A stretch of 64,000 bases of DNA from Deltaproteobacteria bacterium HGW-Deltaproteobacteria-13 (GTDB lineage: Bacteria; Desulfobacterota; Syntrophia; Syntrophales; Smithellaceae). Under the pieces are notes generated by a model that saw only the letters and a program-made list of their open reading frames with translations, did not search any database and was not told the origin of the DNA. The DNA is taken from positions 1-64,000 of the forward strand of contig PHBJ01000014.1 in assembly GCA_002840555.1 (NCBI GenBank), in the 5' to 3' direction. Below are positions 33,735 to 42,834 of the stretch, one piece after another (within the stretch, counting starts at the first letter, position 1; every line of letters begins with the position of its first letter). The position numbers and the translations under genes were made by a program.

Positions 33735-35519
33735 ATGCATTTTTTCAGAAAAAAAGAGCTGATCGTTCGCCGAAAAGCTAAAAATTACAACGATCCTTTT
33801 CTTCAGCCTTTAGCTGTTGCCATTGTCAGCGCCATTTTTGTGGCCCTGATTCTGGTGACAGGATTCCTGGAAATCCAGAGAAATGAAAACAACCTCATAG
33901 CCTTTATGGAAGATCAGGCCTTGAGTACCATCGGCGTGCTGCAGCGATTGACCGAAGAAAACCTGAAAAGCATCATTTCGGTACCCGACAAAAAGGCTCC
34001 TAATTTAAAAACAGCCGCCCATGATGAAGCTTCTTATTCCAAGCAATGGGTTATTGAAGCGATAACGGCATTGGCCAAGGATCTGGATGAGAAATGGAAA
34101 AAAGGTAAAATAAACAATGATTTTCTGCGCAAATTCGCGGCGGATAATAATTTTTCATATGTGGGTTTATTAAACGCTCAGGGAAACTCAGTCTATCAAA
34201 GCAGTCCTTTGCAAATAAGCATCCTGAATAAAAAAGACCTGGTTCAAAACAACCGGAAATTAACGACGCTGGAGCTAATCGCAAAAATCGGAGAAAGACA
34301 AAAGATAGGATTCATTGCTTTAAGACGTAAGGATAACAGCGGCACAGTCGTCATAAGTCTGGATAAAACGGGATCGGTTTACTGGATTTTAAAAGTCGCC
34401 GGAGAGAAGGGAATGAATAAAATCGGCGAAGGCCATGGCATCATTTACATGCAGATTGTCAATAATCAGAATAAAATTCTCAGCAGTGTCGGCCAGCCGG
34501 CTCCCGGGTTGAACAATAAAGATTTCAATTTTAAAGAAATTTTAGACGGGAAAGTAAAAATTGCCAGCAGAAGAGTTGACTATGCTGAAAATAAAATTTT
34601 GGATCTGGCGGCTCCTTTACTTCTGGACAAAAAAATTGTCGGTGTTGTGAGAATCGGTCTCGACCGCCGCTCAATGGATAAAAGTCTTGTCGAAAACAGA
34701 CAACATATCTTTGTTTTTATGTTTTTTATTGTCGTCATCGCTTTATTATCCATGTGGCTCCTTTATCATGACCAGAATCTCCATTTAGCCGGTATTGTGG
34801 AAATGGAAAGGCAACTGGAAAAAGCGGAAAGACTTTCTTCTCTCGGGCAACTGGCGGCCGGAGTGGCGCATGAAATCCGCAATCCTTTAAACGCGATCAG
34901 TATGGCCACGCAGAGACTGAAAAGAGATTTTATTCCTGCCGATCCCCAAAAAGCGGAAGATTTTCAGAATCTGTCCGGAATCATCAGAGACGAAATCAAG
35001 CGCCTCAACGGAATCATTGAAGAGTTTCTGAATTTTTCCAAGAGCCGCCGATTGGATTTTTGTAACTTTTCCATCACGGAAGTATTACAGAAAATTGTCA
35101 ATCTGATCCGGGAGGAGGCATCAACCCGCGGAATTACTATTGAGACAACATGGCGGCAGTCTCCCGCTTTAATTTCCATGGACATCAACAAACTCCAGCA
35201 GGCGTTTATCAACCTGATCAAAAATGCCATGGAATCCATAACAGAAGAAGGCAGGATTTTTATCACGGTGGATAAGGAAGGTAAAAATTATATCGTCGTA
35301 AAAATTTCGGATACCGGCTGCGGCATGACCGAGGAAGAAATCAAAAAGATTTTCAACCCCGAATATACAACGAAAGAAAAGGGCGTCGGCCTGGGAATAC
35401 CTCTGGCTTTTGAAATCATCCGGGGTCACGGAGGGGATATCCGGGTAACCAGCAGGAAAGGTAAAGGAACAACCTTTGAAGTTATTTTGCCTCGTGAAAA
35501 TGTCAACAAAATATCTTGA
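33735..35519 (+). CDS. NtrB/AtoS-type membrane sensor histidine kinase
   Basis: The 594-residue kinase has an N-terminal transmembrane helix (about residues 27-48), a periplasmic sensor region of about 280 residues of Cache-like character, a second transmembrane helix (about 325-347), a HisKA domain with the phospho-acceptor His379 (VAHEIRNPLNAIS), and a HATPase domain with N box (INLIKNAMES) and G boxes (DTGCGM; GVGLGIP). GAGGAG precedes the ATG. It is co-transcribed with the sigma-54 response regulator 22 bases downstream. The signal sensed is unknown. Confidence 0.92.
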   Translation: MHFFRKKELIVRRKAKNYNDPFLQPLAVAIVSAIFVALILVTGFLEIQRNENNLIAFMEDQALSTIGVLQRLTEENLKSIISVPDKKAPNLKTAAHDEASYSKQWVIEAITALAKDLDEKWKKGKINNDFLRKFAADNNFSYVGLLNAQGNSVYQSSPLQISILNKKDLVQNNRKLTTLELIAKIGERQKIGFIALRRKDNSGTVVISLDKTGSVYWILKVAGEKGMNKIGEGHGIIYMQIVNNQNKILSSVGQPAPGLNNKDFNFKEILDGKVKIASRRVDYAENKILDLAAPLLLDKKIVGVVRIGLDRRSMDKSLVENRQHIFVFMFFIVVIALLSMWLLYHDQNLHLAGIVEMERQLEKAERLSSLGQLAAGVAHEIRNPLNAISMATQRLKRDFIPADPQKAEDFQNLSGIIRDEIKRLNGIIEEFLNFSKSRRLDFCNFSITEVLQKIVNLIREEASTRGITIETTWRQSPALISMDINKLQQAFINLIKNAMESITEEGRIFITVDKEGKNYIVVKISDTGCGMTEEEIKKIFNPEYTTKEKGVGLGIPLAFEIIRGHGGDIRVTSRKGKGTTFEVILPRENVNKIS

Positions 35520-35540
35520 AATGATAAGGAATAAAATTTC

Positions 35541-36905
35541 ATGCAAAAATTGAGCATTCTTGTTGTTGACGACGAAAAGTCACAAAGAGAACTGTTACGG
35601 GATTTTCTTCGTTCCGAAGGCCATACGGTAACGGAAGCGGAGAACGGCGAAAAAGCGATCAAAACCGTTTTAAGCGGTCATTTTGATTTAATCCTTCTGG
35701 ATTATAAAATGCCCGGGATGAATGGTCTGGAAGTACTCAAAGAAGTAAAACGTATCAACCCGGAAATAGACGTGGTTATCATCACCGCTTACGGAACAGT
35801 TGAAACAGCGGTTGACGCCCTGAAAGCCGGCGCAATCGACTACATCACCAAGCCGATCGTGGAATTGGATGAATTAATCATTCTTGTCAACCGGGTCGCG
35901 GAACGAAGGCAGCTGATTCAGGAAAACAAGCTCTTGAAAGAAGACCTGAGCAAACATGGCGTCACGGCGGATAAAATTATTTACAACAGCCCGCGCATGG
36001 CGGAACTGATCAATCTGGCAGGGCGTGTCGCCGCAAGTAAAGCATCCATCCTGATTCAGGGTGAAAGCGGAACGGGCAAAGAATTACTGGCGCGACTGAT
36101 CCACCAATTGAGTCCCCGGGCGCACAAATCAATCGTTGTCGTTAATTGCGGAGCGCTGCATGAAAATTTACTGGAGAGCGAATTATTCGGCCATGAAAAG
36201 GGCGCCTTTACCGGCGCAGCTTCCCGTCGGATCGGCCGGTTTGAAGAAGCCGACGGCGGCACGCTTTTTCTGGATGAAATAGGAGAATTAAGCCCGACCA
36301 TCCAGGTTAAACTTTTGCGTTTTCTGCAGGAACGGGAATTTCAACGCCTGGGCAGTAATGTTAATCTCCAAGTTGACGTCAGGATTATCAGCGCAACAAA
36401 CCGGGATCTGGAAGAACAGGTTAAAGAAGGATCTTTCCGCGAAGATCTTTTTTACCGGCTGAAAGTTGTTACCATGGTTCTGCCGCCATTAAGAGAAAGA
36501 AAAGAAGACTTAGGCCTTTTAATCGATCATTTTATTGAAAAATTCGCCGCTGAAAATGGCAAAAGCATTAATGGTTTGACCTCCGAGGCGCGCGATATGC
36601 TTTTAAAATACGATTATCCGGGCAATGTGCGCGAGCTGGTTAATATTATGGAACGGGCCGTTGTCATCGCGCGCGACCAATATATATCCACCGACGATTT
36701 ACCATTCAAAGCCATTTCCCTTTCTGACGATTCAGATAATAAATCTTCCGGCGCTTTACGTGAATCAGTGGACGAATTAGAAAAAAAATTAATTATTGAA
36801 GCGATGGAAAAAACGCAGGATAACCAGACAAAAGCCGCCGATATTCTGGGAATATCGGAAAGGATGCTACGGTACAAACTCAAGAAATACGGCCTGAAAG
36901 GATGA
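35541..36905 (+). CDS. NtrC-family sigma-54-dependent response regulator
   Basis: The 454-residue regulator has a receiver domain with phospho-acceptor Asp54 (LLDYKMPG), a sigma-54 AAA+ domain with Walker A GESGTGKE, the sigma-54-contacting GAFTGA loop and Walker B (GTLFLDEIGE), and a Fis-type helix-turn-helix at the C-terminus (QTKAADILGISERMLRYKLKK). It should activate sigma-54 promoters after phosphorylation by the kinase encoded just upstream. Targets may include genes outside the window. Confidence 0.95.
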   Translation: MQKLSILVVDDEKSQRELLRDFLRSEGHTVTEAENGEKAIKTVLSGHFDLILLDYKMPGMNGLEVLKEVKRINPEIDVVIITAYGTVETAVDALKAGAIDYITKPIVELDELIILVNRVAERRQLIQENKLLKEDLSKHGVTADKIIYNSPRMAELINLAGRVAASKASILIQGESGTGKELLARLIHQLSPRAHKSIVVVNCGALHENLLESELFGHEKGAFTGAASRRIGRFEEADGGTLFLDEIGELSPTIQVKLLRFLQEREFQRLGSNVNLQVDVRIISATNRDLEEQVKEGSFREDLFYRLKVVTMVLPPLRERKEDLGLLIDHFIEKFAAENGKSINGLTSEARDMLLKYDYPGNVRELVNIMERAVVIARDQYISTDDLPFKAISLSDDSDNKSSGALRESVDELEKKLIIEAMEKTQDNQTKAADILGISERMLRYKLKKYGLKG

Positions 36906-37030
36906 TACCGTTTCTCTTTCTTCGGCTAACTTTGTTGGCTGCGTCGTCGGCTTCCTCAACGTATTTTCATATACGCCTGCGGAGCCTCCTCCTTGCCGCC
37001 TCGTTATCCTTTGAAATAAAAACGGTATAA
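36905..37030. repeat. Dispersed repeat, family B, copy 2 (inverted relative to copy 1)
   Basis: This is the reverse complement of the element at 33196-33313 with a few changes. It begins directly at the response regulator stop codon. The two copies bracket the two-component operon in inverted orientation. Short GATACCGTTT/AAACGGTAT ends flank it. Confidence 0.8.
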
Positions 37031-37482
37031 CCGAATGCTGCGGCATCTGCAAAGTGAATCCGGCGAATGCCGGAGGCGCGCTTTTTAAAAGTTAGTTGAT
37101 GTGTTCTTCCTGTTATCGTCAATCCGTCAGTCTTGATATTTATACACTCTTTCAAATAAAAATGAACAATATTTGCGAGAGAAAATGGTCAAAATGAGGA
37201 GACATTTTTATTTTGATTTTTCATTAAAATAAGATTATTAAGAAAAATAGTTATATGTTTCCTCCCATTCCTTCTGTACGTTTCTCCATGTAAAGAGAAA
37301 ACAAAGTATTTTTTTCGTAAATATTAACCTATTAACCTAATCTTCAACTTCTGGGGTCAGCCGTGAAAATTATTTATCAGAAGTTGCCTGCTAATGGCCT
37401 CTAAAAGGTTTGGATGCTTGTTGAACAGCTTTGCTGATACAATGGCAACTTGTTCCACTTAACCAAAAGAAAGGAGGTTAAA
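37031..37482. other. Non-coding A/T-rich gap before the hydrolase gene
   Basis: I see no gene, RNA or convincing promoter in this stretch. It contains a GAATCCGGCGAATGCCGG imperfect hairpin (about 37052-37071) and a TATTAACC doublet (about 37321-37337). AAGGAGG at 37471-37477 is the ribosome-binding site of the next gene. Confidence 0.4.
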
Positions 37483-38382
37483 ATGCCAAATATAACTATC
37501 AATGGTATTCAAATTGAGTATGAAACATTCGGAAACCCGTCAGACCGTCCGTTGCTTCTGGTCTGGGGAATATGGGGACAAATGATCATGTGGGATGAAG
37601 GTCTCTGTAGGGATCTCGCTTCACGTGGTCACTATGTCATCAGATATGACAACCGTGATGTTGGACTATCCTCCAAATTCGATAAGGGAGGCATTACGGA
37701 TATCATGGGTATAATGGGTAAAATTCTTAGTGGCGACAAAAGCAGTGTACCTTATACCATAGAAGACATGGCTGATGACGGAGCAGGACTTCTGGACGCT
37801 CTGGGAATCCCGTGCGCCCATATCTGCGGCATATCCATGGGCGGCATTATTGCTCAAACGATAGCTCTGCGACATCCTTCACAGGTACTGAGTTTGACCT
37901 CCATTTTTTCCACGACGAGTAATCCGAAACTTCCGCAACCGAAGCCTGAAATATTGTCGGCTTTTTTCACTCCGCTTCCCGCCGACCGCTCGGCCTTTAT
38001 CGAGGGTACCGTTGGCAAATTCAAAATGGTTGTTGGCAGCCGCTTTCCTTTTGATGAAGAATGGTTTCGTGGGAAAGTAGCCGCAAGTTACGATCGTTGC
38101 TTTTATCAACAGGGCATGGGGCGTCATGTGCTCGCTCTCCTGGCGCAAAACGACAGAAAGGAAGCTCTTGCTTCCATAAAAGTACCTGCACTGGTCATTC
38201 ACGGAACCGAGGATCCTTTATTTTCGGTAGAAGCGGGTAAGGAAACCGCTGCTGTGATACCGGGTGCTCAACTTTTATTGCTTGAGGGAGTGGGGCATGA
38301 TGTTGTCACTTACGGAGGTGCATGGCCGCAGATTGTTGAGGCAATCACAGCCCATACGCTGAAGGCGACCAATAATAAATGA
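37483..38382 (+). CDS. Alpha/beta-hydrolase family protein
   Basis: The 299-residue protein has the alpha/beta-hydrolase triad: Ser in the nucleophile elbow GISMGG, Asp in GTEDPLF and His in GVGHDV. The usual HGxG oxyanion segment reads WGIWGQ. It resembles esterases and aclacinomycin-methylesterase-like enzymes, but the substrate is unknown. AAGGAGG fixes the ATG. It is monocistronic with a terminator downstream. Confidence 0.88.
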   Translation: MPNITINGIQIEYETFGNPSDRPLLLVWGIWGQMIMWDEGLCRDLASRGHYVIRYDNRDVGLSSKFDKGGITDIMGIMGKILSGDKSSVPYTIEDMADDGAGLLDALGIPCAHICGISMGGIIAQTIALRHPSQVLSLTSIFSTTSNPKLPQPKPEILSAFFTPLPADRSAFIEGTVGKFKMVVGSRFPFDEEWFRGKVAASYDRCFYQQGMGRHVLALLAQNDRKEALASIKVPALVIHGTEDPLFSVEAGKETAAVIPGAQLLLLEGVGHDVVTYGGAWPQIVEAITAHTLKATNNK

Positions 38383-38400
38383 TTCAGAAAAATAATTTGA

Positions 38401-38436
38401 CAAGGCAGGGTCAGAAATGGCCTTGCCTCTTTTTAT
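38401..38436 (+). terminator. Terminator after the hydrolase gene
   Basis: CAAGGC (38401-38406) pairs with GCCTTG (38420-38425), and a T-rich CTCTTTTTAT follows. Confidence 0.65.
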
Positions 38437-38530
38437 GCATCTTTTAAACGGTAATTATCACATTGGCCAGACAACAAAAACTAAACCTTCGTAGGTAAAA
38501 TAGAGAAGAGAGAATCAATTGGATAACCAT

Positions 38531-38562
38531 AAAAAAGCCGCCTCAGAGGGCGGCTTTTTTTA
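38531..38562. terminator. Bidirectional terminator before the ferritin-like gene end
   Basis: AAAAAAGCCGCC and GGGCGGCTTTTTTT form a tight hairpin with A- and T-runs on the two sides. It can end the minus-strand ferritin-like transcript and any plus-strand read-through. Confidence 0.85.
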
Positions 38563-38582
38563 CAATCGGTTAAGTTGAATCA

Positions 38583-39062
38583 TTAACAAGCTAAACCTTT
38601 TTTCATTGCGGTCAGCGACAGGAAATGTTTTCTTTCTTCTTCGATAATCTTTTCAATCTCCTCATGCTGCGCCGCCGGAACCAGTTTCTTGATTTCATGA
38701 TAATAAAGAATGGAATCCAGTTCTCTTTGAATGGCAAAATTCAAAGCGTCAACGGTGTCCTTAACTTTGGACAATTCCTTGTCCATGACTTCTTTGGTAA
38801 AAATCAAATTATTATCCACATAAGAACGTAGATAAGCGCCGTATTCTCCCTCATAACTCTCGGTCGGACTGTTTTTCTCCATCCCGGCAAACAGTTTTTC
38901 AAAAGTTTTTTTATGAGCGGCTTCCGCCTGTGCCAGTTGGGCAAAAAGATTTTTTTCATCTTCCTTTTTGGCAATCTGTTCGGCAAATTTATAAAAATTA
39001 ATTCCATTTTCTTCAATTCTAATAGCGACTTCCACTATATCGCTTGCTGCAAAAACTCCCAT
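38583..39062 (-). CDS. Ferritin-like/rubrerythrin-family protein without rubredoxin domain
   Basis: The 159-residue all-helical protein has the four-helix ferritin-like pattern with repeated E-x2-H or E-x6-Y motifs (EENGINFYKFAE; AEAAHKKTFEKL; IQRELDSILYYHEI; IEEERKHFLSL) that would bind a di-iron centre. It has no C-terminal rubredoxin domain. Related proteins reduce peroxide or store iron in anaerobes. AGGAGG precedes the ATG. It appears monocistronic. Confidence 0.87.
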   Translation of the reverse strand: MGVFAASDIVEVAIRIEENGINFYKFAEQIAKKEDEKNLFAQLAQAEAAHKKTFEKLFAGMEKNSPTESYEGEYGAYLRSYVDNNLIFTKEVMDKELSKVKDTVDALNFAIQRELDSILYYHEIKKLVPAAQHEEIEKIIEEERKHFLSLTAMKKGLAC

Positions 39063-39192
39063 ATTACGTGCCTCCTGATTTTAAATAATTTCGTGATAAA
39101 TTGTACATGTTTTTTTATCTAATGCAATCAATTTAACACATCTGAAATCGTCTCGTTTTTATCTTTTCCGCAACGTGAAACGCATGCTTGCG

Positions 39193-40656
39193 TTACGGCG
39201 AAGCGGCTTTATTTTTCACCTTGATTAATACACTGACGGTATTCGCTTTCCCCTCCGGTAAAGAGACACTGGCGGGAAGCATCATCTTCACATCAAGCGT
39301 TGTCGTAAAAAATATTTTTTGCAGGTCGATGGGTTCCGTCTCGATTTTAATTTGTTCCGGCTTCGCCTGGGCGCCGATTAATACGCGAACTTTGGATGGC
39401 GTAACACTGATTTTTTGCAGAGAAAGATTTCCAGGCAAAGAGTTTTGCGTGTTGACATTCACAGGAAGAGTCCAGGGAATAGATTTAGATGCATAAACGC
39501 GAATTTTCGCGGGAACAATATCGGCAACCGATAAATTGGACGGCGCATTCACCATATTACCGGTTAACGTAAATTCACGCTTCTTATCCGCGACAGAAGC
39601 TAAATCAAGAGATAATTTCAGTGAACGTTCGTCAAGCAAACGAAACGCCTGCTGCGGTCCCTGCAGCATGACCTTTGTTTCGTTGACCTGCGGTTCATCA
39701 ATCTGCCAGCTTTGTGGAATATTTTTATATTCAATGGGAATAATGAAATCGCGGCGGATAATATCTCTCTGATAGCCAAAGGCAATCCATAAAAGACATG
39801 CCAGAAATAGGGCAATAATTTTTTCCATGGTGTTTTCTTTAAGCCAGTTCAACGCGGGGTGTGATGTTTCCGTTGGCGTGTTGCGAATATAAAATTTCTC
39901 CAGTGTTTCATGCAGGGAAGCCGCATTAGGAACCGATGTGAGATTTTCCAGATAGGCAAGAGACAGGGTCCCTTTTTCTTCGGAAACGACAATACATATA
40001 GCGTCGGATCGCTCGGAAAGACCGAGCGCCGCCGTATGGCGTAATCCGATATTCCCATATTGCGATGTATTGACGGAAAGCGGCAGATGGCAGCCAAACA
40101 TCGTGACCCTGTTGCCGTTGATTATCACGGCGCCGTCATGACCGATGGAATGAGGATCGAACAGGCTTTCCAACAGAGGTTCACTGACAAGTCCATCCAG
40201 ACGTGTGCCTCCGTTGATGTGTCTATCCAGAGGATCGGTACCCTGCAGAACAATCAAAGCGCCAACCTTTTTTTTAGCTAAATTCGCCGCCGTTTGCGAA
40301 ATGATTTCGGCGGTCCCTTTCAAACCGGACAGCGACGGAAATTTCTTCCCGATGGTCCCCAGGATGGCCAGTCTTTCAAAAAAACCGCGCAAATCTTCCT
40401 GAAAAATGACGACTAAAACAAAAAGCGAAATGGCGAAAAAACCCTGCAGAACAATCGTGGTAAGATAAAGCTGAAAGAAACGGGCGGCCAGATAAACTCC
40501 GCCCAAAAGTGTTATGCCGATAAGAACAAAACGGGAGGCTCTTGTTTTAAACCAGGTCAGCAGGGCGAAAATCATCAGAGCGATGATCGTCACATCCAGT
40601 ATATCCTGAACCCGGATGCTCTTAAGCACAGTTAAAGCGGAGTTGAAAAATTCCAT
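39193..40656 (-). CDS. Diadenylate cyclase CdaA fused to YbbR (CdaR) domains
   Basis: The first about 270 residues match CdaA: three N-terminal membrane helices and a DAC domain with DGAVII and RHTAALGLSERSDA, which make cyclic di-AMP from two ATP. After a linker comes a further membrane helix (about residues 285-303) and extracytoplasmic YbbR-type repeats to residue 487. In Firmicutes CdaA and its regulator CdaR (YbbR) are separate adjacent proteins; here both are in one chain with no stop between. GGGAAG supports the start. The glmM gene often found next to them is not present here. Confidence 0.9.
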   Translation of the reverse strand: MEFFNSALTVLKSIRVQDILDVTIIALMIFALLTWFKTRASRFVLIGITLLGGVYLAARFFQLYLTTIVLQGFFAISLFVLVVIFQEDLRGFFERLAILGTIGKKFPSLSGLKGTAEIISQTAANLAKKKVGALIVLQGTDPLDRHINGGTRLDGLVSEPLLESLFDPHSIGHDGAVIINGNRVTMFGCHLPLSVNTSQYGNIGLRHTAALGLSERSDAICIVVSEEKGTLSLAYLENLTSVPNAASLHETLEKFYIRNTPTETSHPALNWLKENTMEKIIALFLACLLWIAFGYQRDIIRRDFIIPIEYKNIPQSWQIDEPQVNETKVMLQGPQQAFRLLDERSLKLSLDLASVADKKREFTLTGNMVNAPSNLSVADIVPAKIRVYASKSIPWTLPVNVNTQNSLPGNLSLQKISVTPSKVRVLIGAQAKPEQIKIETEPIDLQKIFFTTTLDVKMMLPASVSLPEGKANTVSVLIKVKNKAASP

Positions 40657-40782
40657 AAACGTCTTCCCGATACGCCAAAATTAACAAGGTTTTAAGAACT
40701 TATATAAAAATATGTCAACAAGTGTCAAGCAGGATTAATCTTATATTGACATTTACATCCATTGTCACATATCTTTCTTTGC

Positions 40783-40977
40783 ATGAAAAAAATATCTCAC
40801 AATCATCTTGATACCGTGGATGATTTATCCGCCAAAGAGAAGCCCTGCAGGGAAAATGTCTGGTGCGCAAAGTACGGGTATTTCATTGATCTGGATGCCT
40901 GCCGTGCCCGTTCACGGCAGCAAAAGAGCTGTCGCCGCTGTTATGCGTCTTTAATACAAATGCCGCTGCCTTTTTGA
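40783..40977 (+). CDS. Small Cys-rich protein
   Basis: The 64-residue protein contains KPCRENVWC, DACRARSRQQKSCRRCY, six cysteines in a spacing reminiscent of the small protein at 31589. A zinc or Fe-S site is possible. The ATG at 40783 lies near promoter-like TTGACA (40746-40751). There is no strong ribosome-binding site. It is divergent from the cyclase gene. Function unknown. Confidence 0.5.
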   Translation: MKKISHNHLDTVDDLSAKEKPCRENVWCAKYGYFIDLDACRARSRQQKSCRRCYASLIQMPLPF

Positions 40978-41032
40978 TTTTTCATAAAAATATTCATACA
41001 ATAGAGGAAATTTTTACAGCAGCAAAAAAATA

Positions 41033-41061
41033 TTGACAGGCATTTTTATTGTTGTTATAAG
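41033..41061 (+). promoter_or_regulatory. Promoter of the trp operon
   Basis: TTGACA (41033-41038), a 17-base spacer and TATAAG (41056-41061) make a near-consensus sigma-70 promoter. Transcription would start near 41068, about 24 bases before the leader peptide. No TrpR-like operator is evident. Confidence 0.7.
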
Positions 41062-41091
41062 CATAGCCAATTAATGTTTGGAAAGAATGAC

Positions 41092-41169
41092 ATGAAAACA
41101 GCGATTAAAATATTAACTCTTAATAACTGGTGGTGGTGGAACCTCACAGGGAGGCTTATCCGCCGCTAA
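41092..41169 (+). CDS. trpL: Trp operon leader peptide
   Basis: A 25-codon frame contains four consecutive Trp codons (LNNWWWWNLTG) and is preceded by GGAAAG. It stands between the trp promoter and a terminator hairpin, which defines a ribosome-mediated attenuator. Its NN/NY-WWWW core resembles the leader peptide at 29941. Confidence 0.9.
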   Translation: MKTAIKILTLNNWWWWNLTGRLIRR

Positions 41170-41188
41170 TCTTTTTATAATAAAAGTC

Positions 41189-41233
41189 AAAGCCGTGGAG
41201 ACCCTCCTGGGACTCCACGGCTTTTTTGTTTTT
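41189..41233 (+). terminator. trp attenuator terminator 1
   Basis: GCCGTGGAG (41192-41200) and CTCCACGGC (41213-41221), extended by A/T pairs, form a stem followed by TTTTTTGTTTTT. A GGAGG inside the leader-peptide coding region can pair with CCTCC in the loop, a possible antiterminator contact. Confidence 0.88.
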
Positions 41234-41240
41234 AACACAC

Positions 41241-41275
41241 AAGGCCGTGAAAGTATCACGGCCTTTTTTATTTTT
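41241..41275 (+). terminator. trp attenuator terminator 2, directly before trpE
   Basis: AAGGCCGTGA (41241-41250) and TCACGGCCTT (41256-41265) form a perfect ten-pair stem with a five-base loop, then TTTTATTTTT. It ends just before the trpE ribosome-binding site AGGAG. Two terminators in tandem in one trp leader are unusual. Confidence 0.85.
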
Positions 41276-41286
41276 AGGAGAAAATT

Positions 41287-42780
41287 ATGTATCAACCAAG
41301 TTTCGCAGAATTTGAAAAGTTAGCAAAAAAAGGGAATCTTATTCCGGTCTACCGAGAAATACTGGCCGACGTGGAAACGCCGGTTTCCGTTTTAATGAAG
41401 CTCCAGAATAAGGATCATGTTTATCTGCTCGAAAGCGTTGAAGGCGGGGAAAAATGGGGACGTTATTCTTTTTTAGGAACGGACGCCGGAGTCGTTTTTA
41501 AAGTTCGCGGCGATCAAGTTATTATTGAAGAGAAGGGAAGAATCACCCCCCTCGAGCATAAGGGCAATCCGCTGAATTTTCTGCGCGAATTGCTCAATCG
41601 CTATAAGCCGGTAACGATTTCCGGTCTTCCCCGTTTTTACGGAGGAGCGGTCGGTTTTTTAGGTTATGAAATGGTGCGCTATTTTGAAAAACTGCCTCCA
41701 AGCCCGCCGGATGATTTGAATCTCGATGAAGCTGTTTTTGTCATTAGCGATTCCCTGATGATTTTTGATAATGTACGCCACACGATTAAAGTCGTCGCGT
41801 GCGCCTTCACGGAAGACACGGATTCGCTGGACGAAAGCTATAAAGCCTCGTGCCAAAAGATTGAAGCGATGATCGAAACGATTGCCGCTGCGGCGTCTCA
41901 TAAAACATCAGAAGCAACCGGAAGCGAAGTGAACTTTGAATCCAATATGACCCCCGAACAATACAAAGCCGCCATTGAAAAAGCCAAGGAATACATAGGC
42001 GCCGGAGACATCATTCAGGTTGTTCTGTCGCAGCGCTTTGAAACCGATTGCCGCTGCAATCCTATTGATCTTTACCGAGCGCTGCGCTTCGTCAATCCTT
42101 CTCCCTATCTTTTCTTTCTGAAGATGGACGATCTGACACTCATCGGTTCCTCGCCGGAAGTCATGGTGCGCAAGGAAGAAGATACCATGGAACTGCGCCC
42201 GATTGCCGGAACAAGAAGACGGGGCAAAACAGAACAGGAAGACCGCGCTCTTTCCGATGAATTGCTCTCCGATGAAAAAGAACGCGCGGAGCATGTGATG
42301 CTTGTTGATCTGGGGCGCAACGACCTGGGACGCGTGGCGGAAACCGGCAGCGTTCAGGTCAATCAATATATGATGGTGGAAAAATATTCACATGTCATGC
42401 ACCTGGTGTCCAATGTCCGCGCTCAACTGGCCAGGGGAAAAGACGTGTTTGATGTTCTGGCGGCCACTTTTCCGGCGGGCACTTTAACGGGCGCACCGAA
42501 AGTGCGGGCGATGGAAATTATCAATGAACTGGAAATCGTTAAGCGAGGGCCTTACGGCGGAGCGGTAGGTTATTTCAGTTTTAGCGGCAATATGGATTTG
42601 TGCATTACCATCCGGACAATGGTTATAAAAAATGGCAAGGTTTATGTTCAGGCCGGAGCGGGCATTGTGTACGACTCTGTTCCCGAATCGGAGCATCAGG
42701 AGTCTTTAAACAAATCCCGCGGCATGCTGCAGGCCGTACGTCTGGCATCCGGCGGTTTTGAAATCAGAAACGGTTATTAA
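41287..42780 (+). CDS. trpE: Anthranilate synthase component I
   Basis: The 497-residue enzyme has the chorismate-binding domain (GAGDIIQVVLSQRF; IAGTRRRG; GTLTGAPKVRAMEII) and, near residue 46, the LLES feedback motif through which tryptophan inhibits the enzyme. It makes anthranilate from chorismate with ammonia delivered by TrpG. AGGAG lies just upstream. It is the first structural gene of the trp operon. Confidence 0.97.
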   Translation: MYQPSFAEFEKLAKKGNLIPVYREILADVETPVSVLMKLQNKDHVYLLESVEGGEKWGRYSFLGTDAGVVFKVRGDQVIIEEKGRITPLEHKGNPLNFLRELLNRYKPVTISGLPRFYGGAVGFLGYEMVRYFEKLPPSPPDDLNLDEAVFVISDSLMIFDNVRHTIKVVACAFTEDTDSLDESYKASCQKIEAMIETIAAAASHKTSEATGSEVNFESNMTPEQYKAAIEKAKEYIGAGDIIQVVLSQRFETDCRCNPIDLYRALRFVNPSPYLFFLKMDDLTLIGSSPEVMVRKEEDTMELRPIAGTRRRGKTEQEDRALSDELLSDEKERAEHVMLVDLGRNDLGRVAETGSVQVNQYMMVEKYSHVMHLVSNVRAQLARGKDVFDVLAATFPAGTLTGAPKVRAMEIINELEIVKRGPYGGAVGYFSFSGNMDLCITIRTMVIKNGKVYVQAGAGIVYDSVPESEHQESLNKSRGMLQAVRLASGGFEIRNGY

Positions 42781-42834
42781 TTTTACACATCTCTACCTAG
42801 AGGGACTGTATTACAATTAGAAAAATGTCGTTTC

